Shown here: one piece after another, positions 1 to 8,467 of the stretch
How positions within the stretch are numbered: position 1 is the stretch's first letter
Layout of the letters: the number at the start of each line of letters is the position of its first letter
The notes under the pieces: generated by a model
What the model was told of the DNA's origin: nothing
Database searches by the model: none
What the model saw: the letters and a program-made list of their open reading frames with translations, nothing else
Program-made: the position numbers and the translations under genes
Assembly: GCA_030151255.1 (NCBI GenBank)
Contig: JASLED010000076.1
Location: 1 to 39,298, forward strand
Reading direction: 5' to 3'
Source: Flavobacterium sp.
GTDB lineage: Bacteria > Bacteroidota > Bacteroidia > Flavobacteriales > Flavobacteriaceae
Length of the DNA stretch: 39,298 nt

Positions 1-12
1 AAAAAACTGTTT

Positions 13-20
13 TATATTTG
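13..20 (+). promoter_or_regulatory. -7 promoter box of the tRNA-Phe array
   Basis: TATATTTG fits the bacteroidete -7 consensus TAnnTTTG. It lies 45 nt before the first tRNA. The -33 region would be outside the window. Between the box and the tRNA, a perfect 7-bp inverted repeat (31-37 with 43-49, loop 5) could form a leader hairpin. Confidence 0.65.
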
Positions 21-65
21 CAACCGCTTAGAAGAACAAATAGTTCTTCATACTAAAAGTCAATT

Positions 66-138
66 GGTGCCTTAGCTCAGTTGGTAGAGCAAAGGACTGA
101 AAATCCTTGTGTCCCTGGTTCGATTCCTGGAGGCACCA
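66..138 (+). tRNA. tRNA-Phe (GAA), copy 1
   Basis: A 73-nt cloverleaf. The acceptor stem is GGTGCCT with AGGCACC and discriminator A; the D-stem is GCTC/GAGC; the anticodon loop CTGAAAA gives anticodon GAA. CCA is not encoded. The T-stem reads CCTGG on both sides of loop TTCGATT, which leaves a central U-U mismatch. The 5' flank 52-65 and 3' flank 141-154 are complementary at 13 of 14 positions, extending the acceptor helix outward. Confidence 0.97.
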
Positions 139-168
139 CAAATTAACTTTTAGTGTATAGTTTAAACT

Positions 169-241
169 GGTGCCTTAGCTCAGTTGGTAGAGCAAAGGAC
201 TGAAAATCCTTGTGTCCCTGGTTCGATTCCTGGAGGCACCA
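169..241 (+). tRNA. tRNA-Phe (GAA), copy 2
   Basis: Identical to copy 1 over 73 nt, after a 30-nt spacer. CCA is not encoded. The leader 158-166 can pair with the trailer 246-254 (9 bp), again forming an extended helix next to the acceptor stem. It has the same U-U mismatch in the T-stem. Confidence 0.97.
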
Positions 242-267
242 CAAATTTAAACTAAACAAAAGCAACT

Positions 268-340
268 GGTGCCTTAGCTCAGTTGGTAGAGCAAAGGACT
301 GAAAATCCTTGTGTCCCTGGTTCGATTCCTGGAGGCACCA
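268..340 (+). tRNA. tRNA-Phe (GAA), copy 3
   Basis: Third identical 73-nt copy after a 26-nt spacer. Unlike the first two it is followed directly by CCA (341-343), so the 3' end may be encoded, although this could be chance. It has no complementary flanks; instead a terminator hairpin follows within 10 nt. Confidence 0.97.
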
Positions 341-343
341 CCA

Positions 344-377
344 AAAAAACCTCGATAGTTAATTATCGAGGTTTTTT
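344..377 (+). terminator. Rho-independent terminator of the tRNA array
   Basis: CCTCGATA (350-357) pairs with TATCGAGG (364-371) around a 6-nt loop. The stem is flanked by an A-run and a T-run, so it could also stop leftward transcription from the nitrilase gene that ends at 399. Confidence 0.9.
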
Positions 378-398
378 GTTTTTCTATTATTCATTCTT

Positions 399-2126
399 TT
401 ATTTAACTAATGGTGTAAACCAAATAGATTGTTGTCCGCTAATTAATCGTTCTTGATTAATCCATGTATAAGCTGATGGAATTGTAGTTTTGTAACTTAT
501 ATGGTTATCTTTCTCTTTTGCCATTAATGTTGGTGTTAATACAACGGGTTCAGGACCATAAATTGCAGCTGCAGTAAAATCTCCCTGTCTTAATCCACCG
601 CAAACTACCCATAATTGATTTAATGTAGCAACAGCATAAGGATAAAATTCTGCGTGATCTGTTGGAGGATTTTCTACAGAATACAAATTACTAGCTATTT
701 CTACATGTAAATTTGATGGCATCCCTGCCGGTGCTGCAATTATGTTAGCGCGTAAAGTGCAATATACTCCTCCTAATTCTATAATATCTAGTTCATGAGC
801 AGCTGCTAGAGCAATTCTGCCAATTGGAGTTGTTGTAATACTGATGTTGTTTCCTGGTGTAGCCCAACCTTTATCTCGTTCGTTTAAATGAGTTACTCTA
901 TATCTCGCAATGATTTCTGCTTTTGGACCAGCTAATACAATTGTATGATAAAATTTATCAAGGTCTATTTCTGGATAACTTCCAACAATGTAGCCTTTTC
1001 CTTCTGAAGCTATTTTACATAAAGTTTGTTCAAATAAACCACCTTGTTGTTCTGCATGAGTTAATAAAACAGTTGAATCATTTGTATATGGAATTGTAGA
1101 AAATTCTGGTAGAACTAAAAGCTCATTTTCAGTTAATTTAATTTTTGATAACTCAGTATGAGCAAGTGTATATTGTGCTGCGGTTAATGTTACATTTGCT
1201 TTTGTTGTTATTGCATTTACATCTGTTGGGCTTCGGTGCAAGGCTAATGTTGGGAAGTATAATTCGGGTCTGCGTTTATTAAGGATAGTATTTCTTTGTA
1301 AATCAGCTTCTTTTAAATCGATAGTTGCACAATAAAAGCCATTTAAACCTGGATTTAATTCTAAAGGACTTACTACAGGTGCTTGCGCTACTTTATGTCC
1401 TGAGGGCGACCAAATACTTGATCCTCCATTGTAATAAAGCTGTTTTTTAGAAATTAAATTGGTTTCAATACCACTTCTTGTTGCACAAATTGTCCAAACT
1501 CCGTTAAAAGCACTCATATGTTGTACATGAGCCACTGTTGAATGGTCTCCTAATTTTTCGGAAGGAGTTGCATTGGGCATCATTCGATCTGATACAGAGT
1601 GCCAACCTATGATTTGAGCTCCTTCCAGTGCAGCTAAACGAGCATATTGCCAATAAGTATCATCATAACAAATTAATAGAGCAATACGACCGATTGGAGT
1701 GTCAAAAGTTTTTATTCCTGTATCGCCAATAGCAAATACTTTTTGATCTTGAGAATTTAATCCTGTTTTTCTGTACTTACCAATAATTCCTTCAGGTCCC
1801 ATTAATACAGCTGAATTATAGGCTAAACCAGTTTGAGTATCTTTTTCTGCAATTCCGACACTCATGTACATTCCCGTTTTAGCTAATATTGGTAAAATTG
1901 CAGTTGTTGTTTTACCAGGAATTGTGTCAAGATAAGGGTTTAATTCAGTAAAGTCGGAGAATAAATAACCACTCACAGCGGTTTCTGGAAATACAGCATA
2001 ATCAACTCCTTTAGCGGCTATTTCTTCAGTAGCTTCTGCTAATCGTTTGATATTTCCTTCTAAATCACCCCAAGCAGGAATAAAATCTACTGCTGCAACT
2101 TTACAACTTTCTTTTTTTACTAACAT
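399..2126 (-). CDS. Tandem-domain carbon-nitrogen hydrolase (nitrilase superfamily)
   Basis: 575 aa, about twice a usual nitrilase-family domain (roughly 260-300 aa). Residues about 8-270 form one complete domain with the Glu-Lys-Cys triad visible as E48 (FPETAVSGY), K120 (KYRKTGL) and C153 (LICYDD). Residues about 312-570 form a second domain of the same fold. It keeps the Glu (E341, LPEF), but the Lys position is V411 (ARYRVTHL) and the Cys position is A443 (IALAAAHEL), so it should be catalytically dead. No signal peptide is seen, so it is probably a cytoplasmic amidase or nitrilase. The substrate cannot be told. It is a lone gene transcribed towards the tRNA array. Confidence 0.88.
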   Translation of the reverse strand: MLVKKESCKVAAVDFIPAWGDLEGNIKRLAEATEEIAAKGVDYAVFPETAVSGYLFSDFTELNPYLDTIPGKTTTAILPILAKTGMYMSVGIAEKDTQTGLAYNSAVLMGPEGIIGKYRKTGLNSQDQKVFAIGDTGIKTFDTPIGRIALLICYDDTYWQYARLAALEGAQIIGWHSVSDRMMPNATPSEKLGDHSTVAHVQHMSAFNGVWTICATRSGIETNLISKKQLYYNGGSSIWSPSGHKVAQAPVVSPLELNPGLNGFYCATIDLKEADLQRNTILNKRRPELYFPTLALHRSPTDVNAITTKANVTLTAAQYTLAHTELSKIKLTENELLVLPEFSTIPYTNDSTVLLTHAEQQGGLFEQTLCKIASEGKGYIVGSYPEIDLDKFYHTIVLAGPKAEIIARYRVTHLNERDKGWATPGNNISITTTPIGRIALAAAHELDIIELGGVYCTLRANIIAAPAGMPSNLHVEIASNLYSVENPPTDHAEFYPYAVATLNQLWVVCGGLRQGDFTAAAIYGPEPVVLTPTLMAKEKDNHISYKTTIPSAYTWINQERLISGQQSIWFTPLVK

Positions 2127-2420
2127 ATTTATTATATTTTATTCAAGAATAAATCTTGTCATTAATTAAAAAGCAAAAAGCTAATTTTTGTGTATAGCTA
2201 ATTATTCAATGCAAAAGCAAAGGAATTTTATTTTCTAAGAAGAATTAATTATTTAATCGTAATTTTAAATATGATAATTCTTAAATAGATTACTAACTGT
2301 TTGTATTATTTAAAAATATAAAATATTTAATTATAAATATAGTGTTAAAACTTTAATAATGCTATTAATTGTGAAAGTTGTGTTGCTAAAATAGAAGTAG
2401 CTTCGATGGAAAAGAAAAAA
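2127..2420. other. Intergenic region upstream of the nitrilase gene
   Basis: About 300 bp of AT-rich non-coding DNA between the nitrilase start and the terminator at 2421-2469. No convincing ORF was seen. A minus-strand TTCCTTTGC (around 2217-2225) is one mismatch from the TAnnTTTG box and is the best promoter candidate for the nitrilase gene, giving a leader of about 80 nt. This is weak. Confidence 0.4.
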
Positions 2421-2469
2421 AAATAAATCAAAAAGGATGACTTATTTAGTCATCCTTTTTGATTTATTT
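2421..2469 (-). terminator. Terminator of the mre/rod cluster
   Basis: A perfect 21-bp inverted repeat (2421-2441 with 2449-2469, loop 7). On the minus strand it is followed by a long T-run. It overlaps the last codons and stop of the small coiled-coil gene ending at 2464 and closes the cluster. Confidence 0.92.
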
Positions 2470-2889
2470 TTTTAAAGACTCTAACTTAGCTTGCGCTGTT
2501 TTTAATTCAAACTCTAAGTTGGTAATTTGTCCGTTTAATTTATGTAATTTTCCTTTAGTTTTTAATTCATCAACCGGAGTCATTTTTCCTTTAGCTAATT
2601 TAGCATTAAGACTTTTTGTTTCTTTAGCGTAAGAATTTCTTAATTTAGCCAGTTTAGCTGTATTTTTCTGAATATCTTTTTCAGTTTTAGCAATTGTTTG
2701 CTGTCTTTTTAATTCTTCTTTATTTGCTTTTTCAAGTTCTTTTTGTTGTTTGTTAAACTGTTTTAATTCTTCTTTAGACATTACATGTGTTTCCACAGGC
2801 GTTGCTGCTGAAGTTGTAGGTTCTTGTGCATATGTAATAGCAGAAAAAGCTACTAAAAGTCCTGTAAACAATAATTTTCTTTTCATCAT
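2464..2889 (-). CDS. Small exported coiled-coil protein, unknown function
   Basis: Not recognised. From the chosen ATG the product is 141 aa: a basic start (MMKRK), a hydrophobic stretch and an AQ cleavage site near residue 21, i.e. a Sec signal peptide. The mature part is highly charged (Lys, Glu, Gln) with heptad-like helices at about 38-90 and 100-141, suggesting a periplasmic coiled coil. The reading frame is open further upstream, to an ATG at 2925 that overlaps the rodA stop, and another ATG lies at 2910. The start at 2889 (or the adjacent ATG at 2886) is preferred because it begins directly at the signal peptide behind an A-rich leader. It is the last gene before the terminator and is probably cotranscribed with rodA. 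Confidence 0.75.
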   Translation of the reverse strand: MMKRKLLFTGLLVAFSAITYAQEPTTSAATPVETHVMSKEELKQFNKQQKELEKANKEELKRQQTIAKTEKDIQKNTAKLAKLRNSYAKETKSLNAKLAKGKMTPVDELKTKGKLHKLNGQITNLEFELKTAQAKLESLKK

Positions 2890-2918
2890 TTTCTTTTTAT
2901 TTGTATTCATTAATTTAT

Positions 2919-4172
2919 TTACCATTCATTAATTCTATTTGCATCTAATTTCAAAAATATAAATAACAATAGTGTAAATGCTATTAAACTCGATCCTCCA
3001 TAAGAGAAAAAGGGTAGTGGCACTCCAATTGTTGGAAATAAACCTACTAGCATGGTTATATTGAATGCAAAATGAATAAACAAAAAGCTTACCACACAAT
3101 ATCCATAAACCCTATTAAATCGTTTCTTTTGTTTTTCGGATAGATATATTATTCTAAAGAAAAGACAAAGAAATAGAAGTATTACTACGCTAGATCCGAT
3201 AAATCCCCATTCTTCACCTACGGTTGTAAATATATAATCTGTATGTTGCTCGGGTACAAAGCCACCTTTTGTTTGGGTGCCTTGTAAAAATCCGGTGCCA
3301 AACCATCCTCCAGATCCAATTGCAATTTTAGATTGATTTAGGTTATATCCTTCAGCTTGTAGATTTACATCTTCGCCAATTAATACATTAATTCGATCTT
3401 TTTGATGAGGTTCTAATACTTTGTCATAAACGTAATCTACAGACAGTGAAAATCCACTCATTATAAGAGCTAAAATAATATAAATAAATGGATTTCTATT
3501 TATGTTTTTATTAAAAAAATAATGTATTAAGCAAATTATAGTAATGAGGCTTAGAATTATTAAAGGTTTTATGATTAATGAAGTGACAAATAACACAATT
3601 GTGATAAAAATAGTCCATAAATACCAAGAAGGTAAGCCTTCTCTAAATAACACAAATATTAATGAGGCAAATAACATAGCGCTACCTGTATCATTTTTTA
3701 AAATTAGTAATGTAGGAATACCTATGATGGCAAATGCTGTAATTTGTTCTTTTAATGTTTTTAAAGAACCTTGATTATCAGATAAATATTTGGCCAATAG
3801 CAAGGCTGTAGATGTTTTGACAAACTCTGAAGGTTGAAGTCCAAATCCGCCAAATTGATACCAATTAGTTTGTCCTTTTACTGATTTACCAAATACAAAT
3901 AAGCCAAGTATGGATAAAATACCAATAATATAAAAAATAAGTGCGTATTTTTCATAAAATTTAGTGTCAATAGCTAATATTAAAACAATTAAAGGCAAGC
4001 AAGCGAAAATAAAAAACATCTGTCTGCCGTAAATTTGATTAAAATCAAAAATAAGAGTATCTGCACCAGATAAGGAGGTAGAATAGATATTTATCCAACC
4101 CGCTGTAACAAGTAATAAATATAAAATTACCGTAATCCAATCTATATTTTTTTGAACGCTACTGTTTCTCAT
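2919..4172 (-). CDS. rodA: Rod-shape SEDS peptidoglycan polymerase RodA
   Basis: 417 aa, polytopic (about 10 membrane segments). SEDS glycosyltransferases polymerise lipid II for side-wall synthesis and work with a class B PBP. Family motifs are visible: the GSGGWFGTGFLQGTQ stretch (about 286-300), then VPEQHTDYIF with D312 at the position of the essential SEDS aspartate, and the C-terminal GVPLPFFSYGGSSL loop. The start overlaps the end of mrdA by 4 nt (ATGA), so the two are translationally coupled, as expected for the RodA-PBP2 pair. Confidence 0.97.
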   Translation of the reverse strand: MRNSSVQKNIDWITVILYLLLVTAGWINIYSTSLSGADTLIFDFNQIYGRQMFFIFACLPLIVLILAIDTKFYEKYALIFYIIGILSILGLFVFGKSVKGQTNWYQFGGFGLQPSEFVKTSTALLLAKYLSDNQGSLKTLKEQITAFAIIGIPTLLILKNDTGSAMLFASLIFVLFREGLPSWYLWTIFITIVLFVTSLIIKPLIILSLITIICLIHYFFNKNINRNPFIYIILALIMSGFSLSVDYVYDKVLEPHQKDRINVLIGEDVNLQAEGYNLNQSKIAIGSGGWFGTGFLQGTQTKGGFVPEQHTDYIFTTVGEEWGFIGSSVVILLFLCLFFRIIYLSEKQKKRFNRVYGYCVVSFLFIHFAFNITMLVGLFPTIGVPLPFFSYGGSSLIAFTLLLFIFLKLDANRINEW

Positions 4173-6031
4173 TTCTTGTTTCTATCCGTTATTTTATATA
4201 GTTGCAATACTTTGTCATATTCGCTTTGTAAACTACCTTCTAACATTCGTTTTTCTAAATCTGTACGCACGATTTCAGGTAACAAATATTTTTGTATCAT
4301 TAAACTAGTAATTGGTCCAGCCCAACGCGCTCCCCAATATCCATTTTCAATAAATACAGCTATAGCTATTTTTGGATCATCTTTTGGAGCAAATGCAACA
4401 AATACTGAGTGATCGGTTAATTGATAACGTTTTCCGTTTATTCTTGTAAAGTTTTCTACCGTTCCAGTTTTTCCACACATATCAAGTCCTGGTACTTGCA
4501 CAGAAGATCCTGTTCCAAATCGAAAAACGTCTTGCATTGCCTGAATAATTGGCTCAAAGTTTTTAGAATCAATGGTGGTAGTTTTTTTGGTGATAAAGTT
4601 TTTATCAATATTGTGGTTTTCGATATTCTTAATAATATGAGGTGTATAATAATAACCTCTGTTTGCAACGGCAGCTATAACGTTTGCCAATTGCATTGGA
4701 GTTAAAATTACTTCACCTTGCCCAATAGCATTTGAAATTGTTGTTGTACTTTTCCAACCTTTGTTTGGATACCATCTGTTGTAGTAATCCGAATTTGGAA
4801 TATGACCTTTTCTGCCTTCAGGTAAATCATATCCTAGAAACTGACCTAAACCAAAACTAGCCAAGTGTTGATTCCACTTGTCAATTCCTTCAGAAGGAGT
4901 TTTATATTTTTCAATAATTCTTCGGTAGGTTTGTGAAGGATACGTATTACATGAAATTGCTAATGCGTGTTTTAAATCCCATGTACCACTATCGTGACAT
5001 CCCATCCAAGCACCGCGTCCATAGAAGAATCCGCGACTACAAGAAAATGTTGAGTGCTCTGTAATAACGCCTTCTTGCAAGCCAATTAATGAGGTAAGGA
5101 TTTTAAACGGAGATCCTGGAGAATATTCCCCAGAGAGTACTCTGTTATATAATGGTTTTGCCAATGAGTCGTTGTATAATGCGGTATAGTTTTTTGATCT
5201 TTCTCGGCCTACTAATAAAGATGGATCATAAGAAGGAGCATTGATAAGTGCTAAAATTTCTCCTGTTTTAGGTTCTATAGCAACAATTCCTCCTCTTTTA
5301 TTTTGCATTAAAAGTTCGCCATAAGCTTGTAATTTGTTATCAATTGTCAAGGTAATATCACTTCCTTTAATAGCCAAAGTATCGTAAATACCATCTTTAA
5401 ATGAGCCTATTTCTCGATTAAATCGATCTCTCTGAATGTATTTTACTCCTTTTGTCCCTCTAAGTACTTCTTCATATTGTTGTTCTACTCCTTGAATACC
5501 TATTAAATCTCCAGAACGATAGTAAGGATTGTTTTTTACATTATCTTCATTTACTTGACGAATGTATCCAAATACGTTTGCACCATCGTGTACTTGATAG
5601 TCTCTAAGCGAACGTTTTTGAATATAAAATCCGCTAAAATGACGCATTTTTTCTTGAAAGGAAGCGTATTCGGCTTTTGTTAATTGTGGTAAAAAAACAG
5701 AAGGTAGCCTTGGACTGTAAACAGTTGCTTTTTTTAATTTAGCGTCAAAATCTTCTAATGTAATATTAAGCATTTTACACAATGCTAAAGTATCTATGTT
5801 TTTTACCTCTTTTGGTACAACCATAATATCATAAGAAGGCTGATTGGCAACTAAAAGTTTATTGTTTCTGTCGAAAATATATCCTCTTTCAGGATATTCA
5901 TAAACTATTTTTAGCGCGTTGTTTTCAGACTTTTTAATGTAAGTATCATCAACTACCTGAAGATAAAATAAGCGTAATAAAATGGTAATCGTTATTACTA
6001 CAATAAATATGGGAAATAATAACTTTCTCAT
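4169..6031 (-). CDS. mrdA: Penicillin-binding protein 2 (elongation transpeptidase)
   Basis: 620 aa, class B PBP that cross-links peptidoglycan during elongation. One N-terminal membrane anchor (about 3-22) is followed by a pedestal/dimerisation domain and a transpeptidase domain from about 245. The catalytic motifs are S307-P-F-K310 (SxxK), S360-C-N362 (SxN) and K521-T-G523. Cysteines at 331 and 345 with H346 lie where E. coli PBP2 binds zinc, so metal binding is possible (inference). It overlaps mreD upstream and rodA downstream by 4 nt each. Confidence 0.97.
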   Translation of the reverse strand: MRKLLFPIFIVVITITILLRLFYLQVVDDTYIKKSENNALKIVYEYPERGYIFDRNNKLLVANQPSYDIMVVPKEVKNIDTLALCKMLNITLEDFDAKLKKATVYSPRLPSVFLPQLTKAEYASFQEKMRHFSGFYIQKRSLRDYQVHDGANVFGYIRQVNEDNVKNNPYYRSGDLIGIQGVEQQYEEVLRGTKGVKYIQRDRFNREIGSFKDGIYDTLAIKGSDITLTIDNKLQAYGELLMQNKRGGIVAIEPKTGEILALINAPSYDPSLLVGRERSKNYTALYNDSLAKPLYNRVLSGEYSPGSPFKILTSLIGLQEGVITEHSTFSCSRGFFYGRGAWMGCHDSGTWDLKHALAISCNTYPSQTYRRIIEKYKTPSEGIDKWNQHLASFGLGQFLGYDLPEGRKGHIPNSDYYNRWYPNKGWKSTTTISNAIGQGEVILTPMQLANVIAAVANRGYYYTPHIIKNIENHNIDKNFITKKTTTIDSKNFEPIIQAMQDVFRFGTGSSVQVPGLDMCGKTGTVENFTRINGKRYQLTDHSVFVAFAPKDDPKIAIAVFIENGYWGARWAGPITSLMIQKYLLPEIVRTDLEKRMLEGSLQSEYDKVLQLYKITDRNKK

Positions 6032-6552
6032 TTTTTAGAAGGTTTAATTAGATAAAGTATTAATACACAGCTAATAAAAGTAGCGATAGTTGTTAATAAA
6101 CTTCTGATTAAAATTTCTGAAACGAAGTTAAAACGCAAGAATTCTAAAGCAAACAATGTAATGTGATGTATTGCGATTGAAAGGCCTATATAGGTTAATA
6201 CTTCTGATGATGAGAAGATATTCTTGGTAACTTGTCTGTAAATATTTAAATTGTGATATTGATAACTAACACCAAATGCAAATTTTAAAATAGAAGGTCT
6301 TGTAAATGCAAGAACCAATGAGGCAGCTGCGTGTATTCCTCCAGAGTTTTCAAACATATCAACGGTTATACCTAATAAAAAACTTGATATATATAATAAA
6401 GGTTTGTTTCCATCTGCTGGATACAAGATGATGAATAAAATATAAGGGTAGGGATTAATAAATGATAATATATCTAGATTATTAAATATTAAAACCTGTG
6501 CGATTAGTAAAAGTATAAAACGTGTAGTATTTGATAAAATAGCATTATTCAT
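6028..6552 (-). CDS. mreD: Rod-shape-determining membrane protein MreD
   Basis: 174 aa of almost wholly hydrophobic sequence with about five membrane segments. Its length suits MreD and its place between mreC and mrdA is the usual one. MreD links MreC to the inner-membrane elongation machinery. Sequence conservation in this family is low, so the call rests on size, topology and position. It overlaps the mreC end by 8 nt and the mrdA start by 4 nt. Confidence 0.88.
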   Translation of the reverse strand: MNNAILSNTTRFILLLIAQVLIFNNLDILSFINPYPYILFIILYPADGNKPLLYISSFLLGITVDMFENSGGIHAAASLVLAFTRPSILKFAFGVSYQYHNLNIYRQVTKNIFSSSEVLTYIGLSIAIHHITLFALEFLRFNFVSEILIRSLLTTIATFISCVLILYLIKPSKK

Positions 6553-7378
6553 TTTTAGTTTCTTCTTCTAACTCGTTAATTTCATTTAAATCATTATTCT
6601 TTATTATATAAACATATCCCAAATTAGTCATGTCATTAAAAAGTTTCACTTCAATGGTAAAATAATTAGAACTTACAGTTGTATAAGCTTTTTCTATTAC
6701 ACCAATTGGAATGTTTTCTGGAAATACTTTTGAGTAATTAGAGGTTACAATTGTATCTCCTTTATATAATTCTGCTAATCTTGGAATATCGTTTAATTGT
6801 ACGTAACCTGTATTTTTTCCATCCCATTCTAATGGACCAAAATGATTTGTGCCTTTTATTTTAGCAATAATCTTTGATTTGGTATTTAAAATACTCAAAA
6901 CAGTAGAGTATTTATTGGACGATTTTTGAACAATACCAACAACACCATTGCTGTTTATTACTCCAAAATCTTTTTCTATACCATCTCTAGTACCTCCTTT
7001 TATGGTAATGTAGTTTTCTTTGGTGTTGAACGTGTTTTTAATTACTTTGGCTACAATCACATCATAAACCTCTTCTTTATTGAGTGAGTTTGTGTAAGTT
7101 GAATCTATCATTTCATTATTAAACGCGTCATTAAAAGCTTGTTTTTTTAATAACGCATTTTCTAAGACCAAAGCATCATTTTCTTTTTTAAGGTGAATGT
7201 ATTCCTTAAAATCGTTGACATTTTCATATACAAAACCTGTTACATCATTTGACGAACTAACAAAAGAACTTTTATGAAAAGTATGAGTTCTTATAATTAG
7301 TGTAAATGATATAACTAAAAGCAGCAAAAACAGTAACCGAGTACTGTTTTTTATAAAGAAATTAATTATTTGCTGCAT
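6545..7378 (-). CDS. mreC: Rod-shape-determining protein MreC
   Basis: 277 aa. A short cytoplasmic tail and one membrane segment (about 12-28) are followed by a periplasmic coiled coil (about 50-80) and the beta-rich MreC domain, including the typical KNTFNTKENYITIKGGTRDG and GVVGIVQ segments (about 110-150). MreC activates PBP2-RodA from the periplasmic side. It ends in an acidic tail. It lies 8 nt downstream of mreB and overlaps mreD, so one operon is likely. Confidence 0.95.
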   Translation of the reverse strand: MQQIINFFIKNSTRLLFLLLLVISFTLIIRTHTFHKSSFVSSSNDVTGFVYENVNDFKEYIHLKKENDALVLENALLKKQAFNDAFNNEMIDSTYTNSLNKEEVYDVIVAKVIKNTFNTKENYITIKGGTRDGIEKDFGVINSNGVVGIVQKSSNKYSTVLSILNTKSKIIAKIKGTNHFGPLEWDGKNTGYVQLNDIPRLAELYKGDTIVTSNYSKVFPENIPIGVIEKAYTTVSSNYFTIEVKLFNDMTNLGYVYIIKNNDLNEINELEEETKNE

Positions 7379-7386
7379 CTATATTT

Positions 7387-8415
7387 TTATTTAATCAAAA
7401 CACTTTTGTATTTATCAATGTTTTTAATTGCAAGGCCAGTACCACGAACAACTGCTCTTAACGGATCTTCTGCAATATATACAGGTAAATCTGTTTTTTG
7501 AGAAATACGCTTATCTAAACCTCTTAACATTGATCCGCCTCCAGCTAAATAAATACCTGTATTGTAAATATCTGCTGCTAATTCTGGCGGAGTTTGCGAT
7601 AATGTTTCCATTACAGCATCTTCAATTCGTTGGATTGATTTGTCTAAAGCTTTTGCAATTTCGCGATATGATACAATAACTTGTTTTGGTTTTCCACTCA
7701 ATAAATCACGTCCTTGTACCAACATATCTTCTGGTGCTGTTTCTAAATCTTCAGTTGCAGCCCCAATTTGAATTTTAATTTTTTCTGCTGTGCTTTCTCC
7801 CACAAACAAGTTGTGTTGAGTTCTCATGTAATAAATAATATCGTTAGTAAATACGTCACCCGCAATTTTTACCGATTTATCACACACAATTCCTCCTAAA
7901 GCAATAACAGCAATTTCTGTTGTACCTCCTCCAATATCAACAATCATGTTTCCTTTAGGTTGCATAATATCAACTCCAATTCCGATTGCTGCCGACATCG
8001 GTTCATGTATTAAATAAACCTCTTTACCATTTACGCGTTCACAAGATTCTTTTACGGCTCTCATTTCTACTTCAGTGATACCAGAAGGAATACATACAAC
8101 CATACGCAAAGCAGGTGTAAACATTTTCTTTCTCAATGAAGGAATGCTCTTGATAAAGAGGCTTATCATTTTTTCTGACGCATCAAAATCTGCAATAACT
8201 CCGTCTTTTAATGGGCGAATAGTTTTAATGTTTCCATGCGTTTTTCCTTGCATCAAACTCGCTTCTTTTCCTACTGCTATAATCTTTCCAGTTGTCCTAT
8301 CTCTAGCAACAATAGAAGGATTGTCTACTACAACTTTTCCGTCGTGAATGATTAGAGTATTCGCTGTTCCTAAGTCGATCGCGATATCCTCTGTCATGAA
8401 ATCAAAAAATCCCAT
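7387..8415 (-). CDS. mreB: Rod-shape-determining actin homologue MreB
   Basis: 342 aa, the full length of the family. Actin-fold nucleotide motifs are visible: phosphate-1 loop DLGTANT (14-20), phosphate-2 loop DIGGGTTE (160-167) and adenosine motif AGGGSMLRGL (291-300). The MGFF-F-TEDIAIDLGTANT start is typical. MreB filaments on the inner membrane guide lateral wall synthesis by MreCD, RodA and PBP2, all encoded directly downstream. It has its own promoter box in the gap to purH. Confidence 0.98.
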   Translation of the reverse strand: MGFFDFMTEDIAIDLGTANTLIIHDGKVVVDNPSIVARDRTTGKIIAVGKEASLMQGKTHGNIKTIRPLKDGVIADFDASEKMISLFIKSIPSLRKKMFTPALRMVVCIPSGITEVEMRAVKESCERVNGKEVYLIHEPMSAAIGIGVDIMQPKGNMIVDIGGGTTEIAVIALGGIVCDKSVKIAGDVFTNDIIYYMRTQHNLFVGESTAEKIKIQIGAATEDLETAPEDMLVQGRDLLSGKPKQVIVSYREIAKALDKSIQRIEDAVMETLSQTPPELAADIYNTGIYLAGGGSMLRGLDKRISQKTDLPVYIAEDPLRAVVRGTGLAIKNIDKYKSVLIK

Positions 8416-8454
8416 ATAATTAAAAGGCTTTTAGAGTTAATATTTTATGCGTTA

Positions 8455-8462
8455 CAAAATTA
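8455..8462 (-). promoter_or_regulatory. -7 promoter box upstream of mreB
   Basis: The minus strand reads TAATTTTG, a match to TAnnTTTG, 39 nt before the mreB ATG in the 52-bp purH-mreB gap. It suggests the mre/rod operon can be transcribed independently of purH. Confidence 0.6.
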
Positions 8463-8467
8463 GTAAA

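Noticed and set aside
66..340. Three direct repeats about 100 nt apart resembling a short repeat array
   Set aside because: They are complete tRNA-Phe genes, not CRISPR repeats; the spacers are precursor flanks.
4152..4705. Plus-strand ORFs opposite mrdA and rodA
   Set aside because: They are opposite strongly conserved genes on the minus strand, lack recognisable domains and have no promoter or start context.
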